Assembly: GCF_037478005.1 (NCBI RefSeq)
Contig: NZ_CP144164.1
Span: 2,976,001 to 3,040,000, forward strand
From: Alteromonas sp. M12
Lineage (GTDB): Bacteria; Pseudomonadota; Gammaproteobacteria; Enterobacterales; Alteromonadaceae
Direction of reading: 5' to 3'
Length of the DNA: 64,000 nucleotides
The translations under genes and the position numbers were made by a program. Below, one piece after another: positions 10,151 to 19,968 of the stretch (position 1 is its first letter; each line of letters begins with the position of its first letter). The notes under the pieces are model-generated. The model made no database searches. It saw only the letters and a program-made list of their open reading frames with translations, and was not told where the DNA came from.

Positions 10151-10342
10151 ACATAAACTCTATCCCATTCAATCATTAAAACAAAGCAAGGGGTTAACAA
10201 TAACAACATTCATTTTCTAATCATAAATCGTTAATACGCTGATATTTAACCACAAGTTGTGGAAATCAAATAAATTATCAAACTTCCGCCCCGCTTATAG
10301 TTACATATTATTAAATAAATACACATTTAATTAACAATAAAG

Positions 10343-10388
10343 CTTGCATTAAGAAACCCACAAGTATATTGTCACATCACTTGCGTTA
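10343..10388 (+). promoter_or_regulatory. Candidate operator: CTTGCRTTA direct repeats before the TonB-dependent receptor
   Basis: CTTGCATTA at 10343-10351 and CTTGCGTTA at 10380-10388, 37 bp apart, in the 299-bp divergent region (10151-10449) between the HxlR regulator and the receptor. The rest of that region is AT-rich and contains no gene. The motif is shared with 5625-5665 and 25202-25210. Confidence 0.42.
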
Positions 10389-10449
10389 TTAGACCAACAA
10401 ATTTATTCAATAAACATAATTCACGGTTTGAAGCATTTAGGAGCAAACG

Positions 10450-12801
10450 ATGCAAATTAAATACAGAAAAAAGCCTATAGCTATATACATTTCAGCACTT
10501 TTAATGGGCTACAGTGTTAACTCAATAGCGCAAGAGACCAAGGACACAAATTCAGAATTATCGCTAGAAGTGATAGAGGTAACAGCACAAAAAAGATCCC
10601 AAGGATTACAGGATGTTCCTATCTCCATCAGCGCAATATCTGGCGACATGTTAAAAAACACCAATATTAATTCATTAACTGATATGTCTAGTTCTGTTCC
10701 TAATCTTACGATTACCAAATCAGGCATAACCAATCAAATAGGCATACGCGGTATTTCATCGGGCGGGAATAAAGGTTTCGAACAATCTGTAGCTATGTAT
10801 GTTGATGAAGTGTATTACGGTCGCGATCAACTCATTCAGTTACCGCTAGTTGATTTAGAACGAGTTGAAATTTTACGTGGACCACAGCCAATCTTATTTG
10901 GTAAAAACGCCATTGCTGGGGCTATTAGCCTATCGTCTGCTCGACCTACAGATGAATTTGAAGCGTCCATTTCTACCCTATATGAATTCGAACAGGAAGA
11001 ATTTAAAACAGTCGGCATTATTTCCGGCCCGCTAACCGAAAATCTAAAAGGGCGTTTTGTTGCCTCATACCGCGAAATGGATGGTTGGATAGAAAATACA
11101 ACATTAGAGCGCACTGAACCCAATACCGAGCAGCTTTATTTACGCGGTATGCTTGAATGGGATTATGACGACCTTAACATTTTACTGAAAGCCGAAACCG
11201 CTAATTTTGATACCGCCGGAAGAGCCATTGAAAACCACTCTCCTATTGGTACTTATTCAAGCATTTTTAGTGGCGCACTCTACGTTGAAACTGATGAAGA
11301 TTACAAGTCGCAAAATAACGGCCAAGAAAGCGACAACAAAGTAGAAAACGTAATGCTAAAAGTGGAGTACGAGGTAAATGACTTTACGCTCACTTCAACC
11401 TCAGCATACTTAAAGTATGACACCGATGAACTCATTGACGTGGATTATACTGGACTAGATCTGTTCAACGGCTCAGTTCAAGGGGAACGTTTCAAACAAT
11501 GGAGCCAAGAACTACGAGTTGCCTCGCCAACCGATGGTGATATTGACTACATTGCCGGAATTTATTTACAAGACAATGAGTTAATTACCTACGATAACGT
11601 TTTATTTGGCTCTACGTTTGCGGCAAACCCTGCTTTCGTACCTATTGTTAACGGTAGCTGGGACAGAGATTTTTCACAAGACTCCCAAGTATTCTCAGCC
11701 TTTGCTCAGTTAAATTGGCGGATAACCGACAAGCTGTCTTTGACAGCTGGCGCAAGGTATAGCAAAGAAGAAAAAGATGCACATCGAGTACTGAACTTAC
11801 CCGGCGAAAATACCAGTGGTATACCAGCCGATGCATTGTTCCCAGGCTCTCCTGCATTTGGCCCCCAAGCCGGCTTCGAAGTTATGATGGGTGCGATAAA
11901 AATATATGCCCATGATTTAGAGGGTACTCGAAAAGAATCTCAACTCGATCCATTACTGAATATTCAATACGAATTGGATGACGATACCATGTTTTACGCC
12001 TCTTATACCCAAGGTAGTAAGGGCGGAGGCTTTGATATTCGCTCAAATAGTTATCCTGATAATCCCGTTAATCCAGGCTCTTTCGAATTTGAAGATGAAC
12101 AGGCTACAAGTTATGAAATAGGCGGTAAATTTGGTTTTGGTTATATTGAAATCAATGCCGCTACCTTCTTCACGCATTACGAAGATCTGCAAGTCACTCA
12201 ATTTGATGGCACTGTCGGTTTTAACGTACAAAATGCAGCCGAAGCAGAAACCAAAGGTATCGAATTAGACGGTCGCTGGCTGCTTTCCGAGTCTTTGGTA
12301 CTCAACGCTTCATTGGCTTACTTGAATTTTGAATACCTTGATTTTGATGTGGCGCAATGTGCTCCAGATCTGGTTTTACCTGATCAGGTATTAAGCTCTA
12401 GCGTAGATGGATTATGTAACCTTGCTGGTGAAAGCGCGATTTATACACCTGAGCTTACTGGAAGTCTGCGACTGCAATACCAGCAAGATCTCGGCGATTG
12501 GGCCTATCTGACTTATGGATTAAATATGGAATATAGCGACAAGTACAACGCGGGTGTCACTATAGATCCGAATACCGAACAAGATGCCTATACTAGATGG
12601 GGAGTACGGGTAGCCTTAGCCGATTACGACGACCAATGGAAAGTGGCGCTGATTGCTAACAACATCACCGATGAAAGAGTAATGACGCTATCGAACTCAT
12701 TACCATTTTCAACCACCCTAACCGGCGGAACAGGTGTTGCCTATTACGGCATATACGATCGCCCTAGAAGTATTGCCTTGGAACTAACCTATAACTTCTA
12801 A
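10450..12801 (+). CDS. TonB-dependent outer-membrane receptor of the catabolic island
   Basis: A 783-residue receptor that would bring a substrate across the outer membrane using TonB-ExbBD energy. An N-terminal signal peptide (about 1-28) is followed by the plug domain with EVIEVTAQKRSQGLQDVPIS as the TonB-box/plug entry, and then by a 22-strand-type barrel ending in the aromatic ELTYNF terminus. ATG 10450 is preceded by AGGAGC. No iron-uptake genes are adjacent; the neighbours are CoA-ligase, oxygenase and thiolase genes, so I infer uptake of an organic, probably hydrophobic, compound. A strong hairpin follows the stop. Confidence 0.9.
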   Translation: MQIKYRKKPIAIYISALLMGYSVNSIAQETKDTNSELSLEVIEVTAQKRSQGLQDVPISISAISGDMLKNTNINSLTDMSSSVPNLTITKSGITNQIGIRGISSGGNKGFEQSVAMYVDEVYYGRDQLIQLPLVDLERVEILRGPQPILFGKNAIAGAISLSSARPTDEFEASISTLYEFEQEEFKTVGIISGPLTENLKGRFVASYREMDGWIENTTLERTEPNTEQLYLRGMLEWDYDDLNILLKAETANFDTAGRAIENHSPIGTYSSIFSGALYVETDEDYKSQNNGQESDNKVENVMLKVEYEVNDFTLTSTSAYLKYDTDELIDVDYTGLDLFNGSVQGERFKQWSQELRVASPTDGDIDYIAGIYLQDNELITYDNVLFGSTFAANPAFVPIVNGSWDRDFSQDSQVFSAFAQLNWRITDKLSLTAGARYSKEEKDAHRVLNLPGENTSGIPADALFPGSPAFGPQAGFEVMMGAIKIYAHDLEGTRKESQLDPLLNIQYELDDDTMFYASYTQGSKGGGFDIRSNSYPDNPVNPGSFEFEDEQATSYEIGGKFGFGYIEINAATFFTHYEDLQVTQFDGTVGFNVQNAAEAETKGIELDGRWLLSESLVLNASLAYLNFEYLDFDVAQCAPDLVLPDQVLSSSVDGLCNLAGESAIYTPELTGSLRLQYQQDLGDWAYLTYGLNMEYSDKYNAGVTIDPNTEQDAYTRWGVRVALADYDDQWKVALIANNITDERVMTLSNSLPFSTTLTGGTGVAYYGIYDRPRSIALELTYNF

Positions 12802-12820
12802 AATTTAAGTTGTTAATTCA

Positions 12821-12840
12821 CACCGCCTAACTAGGCGGTG
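12821..12840 (+). terminator. Hairpin after the TonB-dependent receptor
   Basis: A perfect 9-bp stem, CACCGCCTA against TAGGCGGTG with a 2-nt loop, 20 bases after the receptor stop. The following tract is only ATTTA, so it may act as a processing or attenuating hairpin that lowers expression of the downstream ligase/oxygenase/thiolase genes rather than as a full terminator. Confidence 0.55.
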
Positions 12841-12873
12841 ATTTAGCGTCACTCTAATAGAGGATTACGATTT

Positions 12874-12990
12874 ATGACCTTTGTAATGCAGTTCAGCCAT
12901 CACCTTATGCCGACTCCCCGAACTCAATCGTTAGGAAAGTCAAAATTTAGCCATAAGTCTGAAAGCAAACACATTTATCAGGTCAATTAG
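12874..12990 (+). CDS. Possible 38-residue small ORF before the CoA-ligase gene
   Basis: ATG 12874 is preceded by AGAGGA at about 12859-12864, a good ribosome-binding site, and reads 38 codons to TAG at 12988-12990. The peptide is histidine-, serine- and lysine-rich, with no membrane segment and no recognised family. It ends 10 bp before the ligase ATG, so it might couple translation, be a leader peptide, or be the remnant of a lost gene. Coding potential is uncertain. Confidence 0.25.
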   Translation: MTFVMQFSHHLMPTPRTQSLGKSKFSHKSESKHIYQVN

Positions 12991-13000
12991 GGTATTTAGT

Positions 13001-14662
13001 ATGATAATTTCGAAACAAGATAGACTCACCCAGTACCACAACTCTGGAGAATGGGGCACACAAAGACTTCATGACTTATTTGAAGCAACTGCCGCTCGTT
13101 TCCCTGAACGTGATGCCTTAGTTGACCCACTAGATAAACAAGATTTAGTCGGCAGCGAGCCTCAACGGTTAACCTATAACCAGCTAAAAGATAAAGTAGA
13201 TCAGTTAACCAAGGTTTTATTGAACAATGGTTTAGGTAAAGATGACATTATTCTGGTGCAAATGCCGAATGTAGTGGAATTAATATTTACCTACCTTGCT
13301 GCCTCACGTTTAGGCATTATTTTAAGCCCAGTGCCTGTGCAATATCAGGAAAGCGAACTATCAACCATCCTTAACGTACTGCAACCCAAAGCAATTGTTT
13401 TAAACCCAGAATTTAAACAAACCTCATTATTAGAACGCATGCAGCGCAGTATTCAATTAGCGGAGCTACAAACTCAGCCACCCAAAATACTGAGCTGGGG
13501 TGAAGGCGGTACTGTATCTAATTTGTCGTTACAGATGACCCAATCCTTACAAGCATCTTTATACAATGATTACCGCCAGAAGCACAACATTAGTGCCGAT
13601 GATCTCATTACAATTTGTTGGACATCAGGCACCGAAGGCACCCCGAAAGGCGTTCCTCGTAGTCACAACCAATGGTTGGCGATTGGTAAAGCCACCTACT
13701 TAGGAAATCAAATTCAAGATAACGAGACATTGCTTAATCCTTTTCCGTTGATCAACATGGCATCTATCGGTGGAATGTTTTTAAGTTGGTTATACAGCGG
13801 TGGCAAACTGGTATTACACCACCCTTTGAATTTACCGGTTTTTTTACAACAAATAGTGACTGAAAAAGTCAATTACACACTTGCACCTCCCGCGTTGCTA
13901 AACACGATACTCAAAGATGAAAAGCTAAAAAATGCCGTCGATTTTTCAACTATTAGAGCTATAGGCTCAGGTTCAGCGCCGCTAGATGTGTGGATGGTTG
14001 AAGGCTACAAAGAACTTTTCGATATCGAAATAGTTAATCACTTTGGTTCAAACGAAGGGATGAGTTTGTTGTGTGGCCCAAATGAAACTGATCGTCCAGA
14101 GAAACGAGCAAGATTGTTTCCCCGCGCAAGTAGCCTGCTAGAGACTCGATTAATTGACGTTGAAACTAATCAGCAAGTATCGGCTCACGATAAGTCTGGT
14201 GAACTGCAAATTAAAGGTGCTGGTGTATTTGATGGATATTATAAATCTCCTGAAAAAACCGAAAGTTGCTTTACCGATGACGGATTTTTCAAAACTGGTG
14301 ATTTGTTTCAAATCTCCTCTGAAGATCCAGATTTTTATACCTTTATTGGTCGATGCAAGGACTTAATTATTCGTGGCGGAATGAATATCGCGCCCGCTGA
14401 ACTAGATAACCTTTTAAATGCCCATGACGATATTCTAGATGTTGCGGTAGCCCCCTACCCTTGTGAAATATTGGGTGAACGTATCGCCGTATTCGCCACC
14501 TTAAAACCAGAAAAACACCTCACTTTGGCTGATGTTGTTAACTACTTAAAACAACAAAATATCGCATCATTCAAGCTCCCAGAGAAACTCATTCTAGTGA
14601 ATGAAATACCTCGTAATCCATTAGGTAAGGTTATGCGTCATAAGCTCTCCATAGCATCGTAA
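13001..14662 (+). CDS. Class I adenylate-forming acyl/aryl-CoA ligase
   Basis: A 553-residue ATP-dependent acid:CoA ligase. Motifs in order: the phosphate-binding CWTSGTEGTPKGVPRSH, the HFGSNEG motif near residue 350, the FFKTGD hinge region, and the lysine-bearing C terminus (IPRNPLGKVMRHKL). Overall it resembles the aryl/acyl-CoA ligases of aromatic and terpenoid catabolism more than the FadD-like ligase at 7.6 kb. It is first in a four-gene plus-strand run (ligase, carotenoid oxygenase, thiolase, then after 250 bp the second HxlR regulator), so it probably activates the acid produced from the oxygenase product. Confidence 0.85.
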   Translation: MIISKQDRLTQYHNSGEWGTQRLHDLFEATAARFPERDALVDPLDKQDLVGSEPQRLTYNQLKDKVDQLTKVLLNNGLGKDDIILVQMPNVVELIFTYLAASRLGIILSPVPVQYQESELSTILNVLQPKAIVLNPEFKQTSLLERMQRSIQLAELQTQPPKILSWGEGGTVSNLSLQMTQSLQASLYNDYRQKHNISADDLITICWTSGTEGTPKGVPRSHNQWLAIGKATYLGNQIQDNETLLNPFPLINMASIGGMFLSWLYSGGKLVLHHPLNLPVFLQQIVTEKVNYTLAPPALLNTILKDEKLKNAVDFSTIRAIGSGSAPLDVWMVEGYKELFDIEIVNHFGSNEGMSLLCGPNETDRPEKRARLFPRASSLLETRLIDVETNQQVSAHDKSGELQIKGAGVFDGYYKSPEKTESCFTDDGFFKTGDLFQISSEDPDFYTFIGRCKDLIIRGGMNIAPAELDNLLNAHDDILDVAVAPYPCEILGERIAVFATLKPEKHLTLADVVNYLKQQNIASFKLPEKLILVNEIPRNPLGKVMRHKLSIAS

Positions 14663-14715
14663 ATAACCGATTAAACACGATTTACAGCAGAAATTGAGTA
14701 CTATAAGGAAACCCC

Positions 14716-16203
14716 ATGAAAAGTAATTTGATTAAAGAGTATGAGCAACAAGATACACCTGAATGGACCGCTTCCGAAGATCACTATCACAATGTTAACC
14801 CCTATTTACACGGAGCATTAGGTCCAACAAAGTTCGAGCACAGCGAACAAGAACTGGAGGTTTTAGAAGGTCAAGTACCCGCAGATCTCACTGGCATTTA
14901 TGTGAGAAACGGTGCTAACCCGCGCTTTGCCAGTAAAGGTCCACATCATTGGTTTGATGGAGACGGCATGTTACACACCCTCTCGTTTAAAGATGGTAAA
15001 GCAAGTTATAAAAATCGCTGGATCCGAACCAAACACTTTAATATGGAAAGTGAAGCGCAAAAAATATTGTGGCCAGGATATGCGATGCCTCGCCCTGATC
15101 CTAACTCTCCTCCAGGCAGTGGCAGTGACTTTTCCATCAAGGATGCCTCAAATACAGATGTGGTTTGGCATAACGGTGCTCTTCTAACCACCTTTTATCA
15201 AACCGGCATTCCTTACAGAGTAAACCCTGTGACACTGGAAACGGAAGGACAGGAAACCTTTAATAGTAAACTGCCAAGACAGATGTCCGCCCATTGTAAA
15301 GTTGATGACGCCACAGGTGAATTGATGTTCTTCGATTACAACATGGAAGAACCATATATGACATACGGTGTAGTGGATAAAAACGGACAGCTGACAAACT
15401 ATGTTGAAATACCTTTACCTGGGGCAAGGCTTCCTCACGACATGGCGATTACTGAAAACTATTCAATCTTGATGGACTTACCGTTGCATTGGAATAAAGG
15501 TAGCCACGGTTTACACTTTTTCAAAGACCGCCCAAGTCGTTTCGCCGTCATCCCCAGACATGGAGATCAAGCAGACATTAAGTGGTTTGATGCTAGCGCA
15601 TGTTATATGTACCACACGGTTAACGCCTATGAAGAAGATGGCAAAATCATCATGGATGGATGCCGCCAACCTGAGCCTATTTCACCGCGCAAACCTGGAG
15701 ATGGGGTAATAGAAAGAATGGAGTCTGCAGGCACCTGGAAAGATGTAAAACTGTATCGTTGGACATTTGATTTAAGCACCGGAGAAACCCAAGAAGAGCA
15801 ACTTGACGATGCCAATGTTGAGTTTCCCATGATCAATGCCGACTTCTACACAGGTAAAAAGTATCGATATAGTTATTCCACACTCATGCCAACGGATTCG
15901 TTAATTAATTTTAGTGGCGTGTTTAAATTTGATCACCAAACTCGAGAAAAGCAAGTATATACCTTCCCAGAAGGTTCTTGTGGCTCTGAAACACCTTTTG
16001 CACCAGCAGATAATGCGGTAAATGAAGATGATGGATATCTCATTAGTTTTCTCACCTATGCTGACACTGGTGAAAGTGAAGCCATCATTCTAGATGCAAA
16101 AAAAGTGGATGCGGGGCCGATTTGTCGACTAAAAATACCCAGTCGCGTGCCTGTTGGATTCCACACATGCTGGGTAAACGGCGAAAAAGCTGTCGGGTTA
16201 TAA
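14716..16203 (+). CDS. Carotenoid oxygenase-family dioxygenase (non-heme Fe(II), C=C cleaving)
   Basis: A 495-residue member of the carotenoid cleavage/lignostilbene dioxygenase family, whose enzymes split a C=C bond with O2 to give two carbonyls. The seven-bladed propeller's four iron ligands can be assigned as H193 (SAHCKVDD), H241 (LPHDMAITE), H300 (MYHTVNAYEEDG) and H483 (VGFHTCWV), each in the right context. The N-terminal YVRNGANPRF and HWFDGDGMLH segments and the EFPMINADF segment also fit the family. Length is normal and there is no signal peptide, so it is cytoplasmic. Substrate could be an apocarotenoid, stilbene or phenylpropene; the sequence alone does not decide. Confidence 0.9.
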   Translation: MKSNLIKEYEQQDTPEWTASEDHYHNVNPYLHGALGPTKFEHSEQELEVLEGQVPADLTGIYVRNGANPRFASKGPHHWFDGDGMLHTLSFKDGKASYKNRWIRTKHFNMESEAQKILWPGYAMPRPDPNSPPGSGSDFSIKDASNTDVVWHNGALLTTFYQTGIPYRVNPVTLETEGQETFNSKLPRQMSAHCKVDDATGELMFFDYNMEEPYMTYGVVDKNGQLTNYVEIPLPGARLPHDMAITENYSILMDLPLHWNKGSHGLHFFKDRPSRFAVIPRHGDQADIKWFDASACYMYHTVNAYEEDGKIIMDGCRQPEPISPRKPGDGVIERMESAGTWKDVKLYRWTFDLSTGETQEEQLDDANVEFPMINADFYTGKKYRYSYSTLMPTDSLINFSGVFKFDHQTREKQVYTFPEGSCGSETPFAPADNAVNEDDGYLISFLTYADTGESEAIILDAKKVDAGPICRLKIPSRVPVGFHTCWVNGEKAVGL

Positions 16204-16230
16204 AAGTTTTAGTAATTAAAAGAGAACGCT

Positions 16231-17472
16231 ATGAATGAGCAAAACATTTACATTTTAGGTGGTCATCAGACTGATTTCAGTCGCAATTGGGCTCGAGAAG
16301 ACAAAGGTATTTACGACTTATTTGAAAGTTGTTTGCAACAAGGTTTAATCGACTCTAAGCTTGACGCAGAAGATGTGGATGTTGCTCATGTAGGCAACTT
16401 TGTTTCAGATCTATTCACCGGACAAGCGCAACTAAACGGTTTTTTTGCCCACGCAGCACCGGAGTTTGGTGACATTCCAACGTCAAGACACGAAGCTGCA
16501 TGTGCTTCTGGCTCAATGGCCTTATTAAGTGCCATGCGCGATTTAGAATCTGGCCATTACCAAGTAGCTTGTGTGATGGGCATAGAACTAATGCGCAATG
16601 TCAACTCTGCGCTGGGGGCTGAGTATTTAGGATCGGCCGCTTGGGTGGGGAAAGAAACCGAAGGTTGTCGTTACGTTTGGCCTAAAATGTTTGCTGACTT
16701 GCTGGAGCATTATCAGCAAAAGTATGGCCTCGATACCCGTCATTTATCAAAAATAGCGGAACTTAACTTTGCAAATGCCAAACGCAACCCCAATTCTCAA
16801 ACCCGAAATTGGCAATTTTATGCACAAAGCTTTACCGATGATAATGAATTTAATCCCATTGTCGAAGGCCGATTGCGAAAACAAGATTGCGGACAGATAA
16901 CCGATGGCGCAGCAGTTGTATTTCTAGCAAATCAAAAATACGCGGCAGAATATGCGGCAAAAAACAACATTTCATTATCTTCAATCCCTAGGATAAAAGG
17001 CTGGGGACATCGCAGTGCGCCTTTATTGATGAATCGTAAGTTAGAGTTGAGCGAACATAATGGCTTGATATTTCCCCATGTTAAACGCACCTTTGACGAT
17101 GCATTATTGCGCGCAGGTTTGGAAAGTGTGCATAGTTTAGATTTATTAGAAGTGCACGATTGTTTCTCAATGACCGAGTACATGCTGATTGACCATCTCG
17201 GCTTAACCGCCCCTGGCGAATCTTGGAAAGCCATTGAAAACAACATCATCAACTTTGACGGTGACTTGCCTATCAACCCCAGCGGAGGACTCATTGGTCT
17301 TGGCCACCCAGTTGGCGCTACTGGCGTCAGAATGATGTTAGATGCGTATAAGCAAACAACCAATCAATGTGCTGATTATCAAATTAAAAACGCCAATAAC
17401 GTCGGAATTTTTAACCTTGGAGGCAGTGCAACAACTTGTGCCTCTTTTATTGTTGGCACCGATAATCACTAA
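16231..17472 (+). CDS. Thiolase-family acyltransferase (SCP2-like)
   Basis: A 413-residue thiolase-fold enzyme. The nucleophilic cysteine lies in HEAACASGSMALLSAM, the second active-site histidine in GLGHPVGATGVRM, and the C-terminal region NLGGSATTCASF supplies the remaining cysteine. These three motifs are the thiolase triad, and the lack of the long N-terminal loop motifs of FadA/AtoB points to the SCP2-thiolase branch, which often acts on branched or cyclic side chains. It follows the carotenoid oxygenase gene by 27 bp with AAGAGAAC as ribosome-binding site, so the two are almost certainly cotranscribed. Confidence 0.85.
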   Translation: MNEQNIYILGGHQTDFSRNWAREDKGIYDLFESCLQQGLIDSKLDAEDVDVAHVGNFVSDLFTGQAQLNGFFAHAAPEFGDIPTSRHEAACASGSMALLSAMRDLESGHYQVACVMGIELMRNVNSALGAEYLGSAAWVGKETEGCRYVWPKMFADLLEHYQQKYGLDTRHLSKIAELNFANAKRNPNSQTRNWQFYAQSFTDDNEFNPIVEGRLRKQDCGQITDGAAVVFLANQKYAAEYAAKNNISLSSIPRIKGWGHRSAPLLMNRKLELSEHNGLIFPHVKRTFDDALLRAGLESVHSLDLLEVHDCFSMTEYMLIDHLGLTAPGESWKAIENNIINFDGDLPINPSGGLIGLGHPVGATGVRMMLDAYKQTTNQCADYQIKNANNVGIFNLGGSATTCASFIVGTDNH

Positions 17473-17723
17473 TTCACAAGAGACTAAAGTATGTAATTAG
17501 CATAGATTGGCAAGAATTTAGTGCTCAACTTAACCATTGAGCATATTTATTACTTTCATTAAAAAACCAATTAGCGCTTAAGCTTTTTGTGCATAATTTT
17601 AAGGTTACGCTTTCGAAATTGTGGGTTATAGTATAGAGAATCACAAACGATAATCGCTGTCGTTAACTTTCATAATCACACCCTTATAAATATCGAAAAT
17701 AGTAAAATTGGAAACTGTCAGAA

Positions 17724-18719
17724 GTGGTAAAAAATAATGAATCGACTAATTTGAAGAGTACTTCGGCAGATGTAAAACTCATTCAAACTTGTTCAATTTG
17801 GCGTGCACTTGAGATTATAGGTGATAGCCCTGTTTTGCTAATAATGGAAAGTTATTGGCTTGGAGCCCGTCGCTTCGATGAATTTTGTCAACAAACAAAA
17901 CTCTTAAAACCGGTAGTAAGCAATAGGCTTAAACGACTAATCGATAAAGGTTGTATGGTTAAAGTTGCTTACAGTGAAAGACCAAAACGATATGAATACA
18001 AGGCCACTGAAAAATTTGTCGATCTCTACCCTGTTGCATTAGCAATGCTCCATTGGGAACGTCAATGGGGGCAAAAATCCGGTAAACTCGAGATTGTTCT
18101 AACCCATAAATCCTGTGGTAACACCACCGAACCTTTTCCTGCCTGTGCGTCATGCGGTACTGAAATTAGTCCGCTAGATGTGAGCTGGGAAACCGGTCCT
18201 GGTGCCGGAGAAATGGAAGCTAAGTACAGCGCTAGACGGCGACAATCATCAAAAGCAGGCAGTAGCACAACTTTACTCGATGACAGTATTCAAATCATCG
18301 GCGACCGTTGGGGAATGTTAATATTTCGCTCATTATTCAGTGGCATCAATCAGTTCCAAGAAATTCTTAAAGCCACTTATATCGCCACTAATATATTATC
18401 CAATCGTCTTTCCGAGCTATGTGAAGACGGATTCCTCACCACCACAGAAGTGCCGGGCGATTCGCGTCGGATTCAATATAAACTGACCAAAAAAGGAATC
18501 GGTATATACCCTATCATACTGACCTTGTTGCAGTGGGGGGACAAATGGCTTCCGTCTCCAGAAGGTCCACCGCTTCTACTCACCCATAAAATATGTGGGA
18601 ACCCACTGAGGCTTGAAATGGCTTGCTCGTCTTGTCATCAAGAAGTCCTTCCTACTGACACTACTTACACGCTGCAAATAAGCAACAGTCGTGGAAAGCT
18701 CAATAAGCAGGATGATTAA
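17724..18719 (+). CDS. Tandem-domain HxlR-type transcriptional regulator (second copy)
   Basis: A 331-residue paralogue of the regulator at 9.2 kb with the same layout: HxlR winged helix at about 23-115, a cysteine motif H128, C131, C141, C144, a second winged helix at about 183-275, and a second motif H288, C291, C301, C304. Each H-x2-C-x9-C-x2-C motif (THKSCG...CASC, THKICG...CSSC) looks like a zinc ribbon. In the first domain the usual GDRW is GDSP, so this half may have lost or changed DNA contacts. The start is GTG; no in-frame ATG fits better. It converges with the CoA-transferase gene (5 bp). Confidence 0.83.
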   Translation: MVKNNESTNLKSTSADVKLIQTCSIWRALEIIGDSPVLLIMESYWLGARRFDEFCQQTKLLKPVVSNRLKRLIDKGCMVKVAYSERPKRYEYKATEKFVDLYPVALAMLHWERQWGQKSGKLEIVLTHKSCGNTTEPFPACASCGTEISPLDVSWETGPGAGEMEAKYSARRRQSSKAGSSTTLLDDSIQIIGDRWGMLIFRSLFSGINQFQEILKATYIATNILSNRLSELCEDGFLTTTEVPGDSRRIQYKLTKKGIGIYPIILTLLQWGDKWLPSPEGPPLLLTHKICGNPLRLEMACSSCHQEVLPTDTTYTLQISNSRGKLNKQDD

Positions 18720-18724
18720 CCACC

Positions 18725-19909
18725 TTAAATAACGCCGTTTGCTTTAAATCCTTTAATATCTTCCGCGCTAAAACCAATCTCATTAAGTATATCAGTTGTG
18801 TGTTCTCCCAAGGTTGGTGCTCGCTTGAAGTCTTCTACCTTGGTTTTCGAATAACGGATTGGATGATCAGCAATAGGTGCTGTTTTTGCTACTCCAGGAT
18901 ATTCGCAATACTGGAACATATTTGCTGCCACGATATGCTCATTACTAACGACTTCACCAGGACGCAACATTTCTCCACATGGAATACCCGCTTGGGCTAA
19001 CTCGGTTAGTACTTCGCTGTTTGTTCGTTGCTCACACCACTTTGACATGCGCTGACAAATGATATCTGCGTGATCGCCGCGAGATTGATCGGAGCTGAAT
19101 CTTGGATCATCTAACCACTTTTTCTCTGCCATTAAATTAGCCCAACGTTTAAATATGCCAGCGCCGACCACTTGCACAGTGACATAACCGTCGAGGGTAC
19201 GAAACGAATCGGTTGGAGCATTGTACTGGCCTCGAGTGGCACTACCTGTTCGTTCTAGACCAGTAACAGCGGCTTCCATTAACGCGGCATTATTGAAAGT
19301 TAACGCGGTGCCTAACAATGTGCCTTCTACAATTTGCCCTTCCCCTGTTTTTGAGCGATGGATAAGCGCCGCCAAAGTACCAAATGCACTCAATGATGCG
19401 GTTCCAAAATCGCTATAAGGTGCAAAAGACTTTGCTGGTTCATCTGAACTACCACTTAAATACATACTGCCAGACATAGCCTGAGCGACAGTATCAAAAC
19501 CACCTCGCGTGGCATAAGGGCCGGTAGAACCAAATGCAGAACCAGTTGTAAGAATAATATCCGGCTTGATACTCACCAGAGTTTCATAATCTAGGCCTAA
19601 TTTTTTAAGCGCAGGATAAGGCAAGTTCGCCACGACGACATCAGCGGTTTTTACCAAACGACGCACCACTTCACGCCCTTCTTGTGAAGCTGGATTTAAG
19701 GTTATACCGCGTTTGTTACGGCCAATCTGCATGTAATATGCGCCTTCTCCTGCGTCATTAATCGGCACAGTGAAACGATCTTCGCCGCCTGCAGGTTTTT
19801 CGATGCGAATCACATCTGCACCTAAATCGGCAAGCAGTGTGGCGCAAAAAGGACCCGCAATGTAACGACCAAAATCTAAAACACGCACTCCATCCAATAT
19901 GTTGTTCAT
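18725..19909 (-). CDS. Class III CoA-transferase (CaiB/BaiF family)
   Basis: A 394-residue family III CoA-transferase, which moves CoA between acyl groups or acts as a racemase-like enzyme. The N terminus LDGVRVLDFGRYIAGPFCAT and the segment ADVIRIEKPAGGEDR are diagnostic, and the nucleotide region GRNKRGITLNP follows. The conserved catalytic aspartate lies in the segment SYSDFGTASLSAFGTLAAL-like region (here written PYSDFG). It is the last gene of the minus-strand operon (thiolase, paaN, thiolase, flavoprotein, CoA-transferase) and would recycle CoA onto a pathway acid without ATP. Confidence 0.85.
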   Translation of the reverse strand: MNNILDGVRVLDFGRYIAGPFCATLLADLGADVIRIEKPAGGEDRFTVPINDAGEGAYYMQIGRNKRGITLNPASQEGREVVRRLVKTADVVVANLPYPALKKLGLDYETLVSIKPDIILTTGSAFGSTGPYATRGGFDTVAQAMSGSMYLSGSSDEPAKSFAPYSDFGTASLSAFGTLAALIHRSKTGEGQIVEGTLLGTALTFNNAALMEAAVTGLERTGSATRGQYNAPTDSFRTLDGYVTVQVVGAGIFKRWANLMAEKKWLDDPRFSSDQSRGDHADIICQRMSKWCEQRTNSEVLTELAQAGIPCGEMLRPGEVVSNEHIVAANMFQYCEYPGVAKTAPIADHPIRYSKTKVEDFKRAPTLGEHTTDILNEIGFSAEDIKGFKANGVI

Positions 19910-19968
19910 ACTACTAGCACCTTGTTTTACTTACTCAAGAAAGATTCACTGTCGTTAACGGCTTAATT

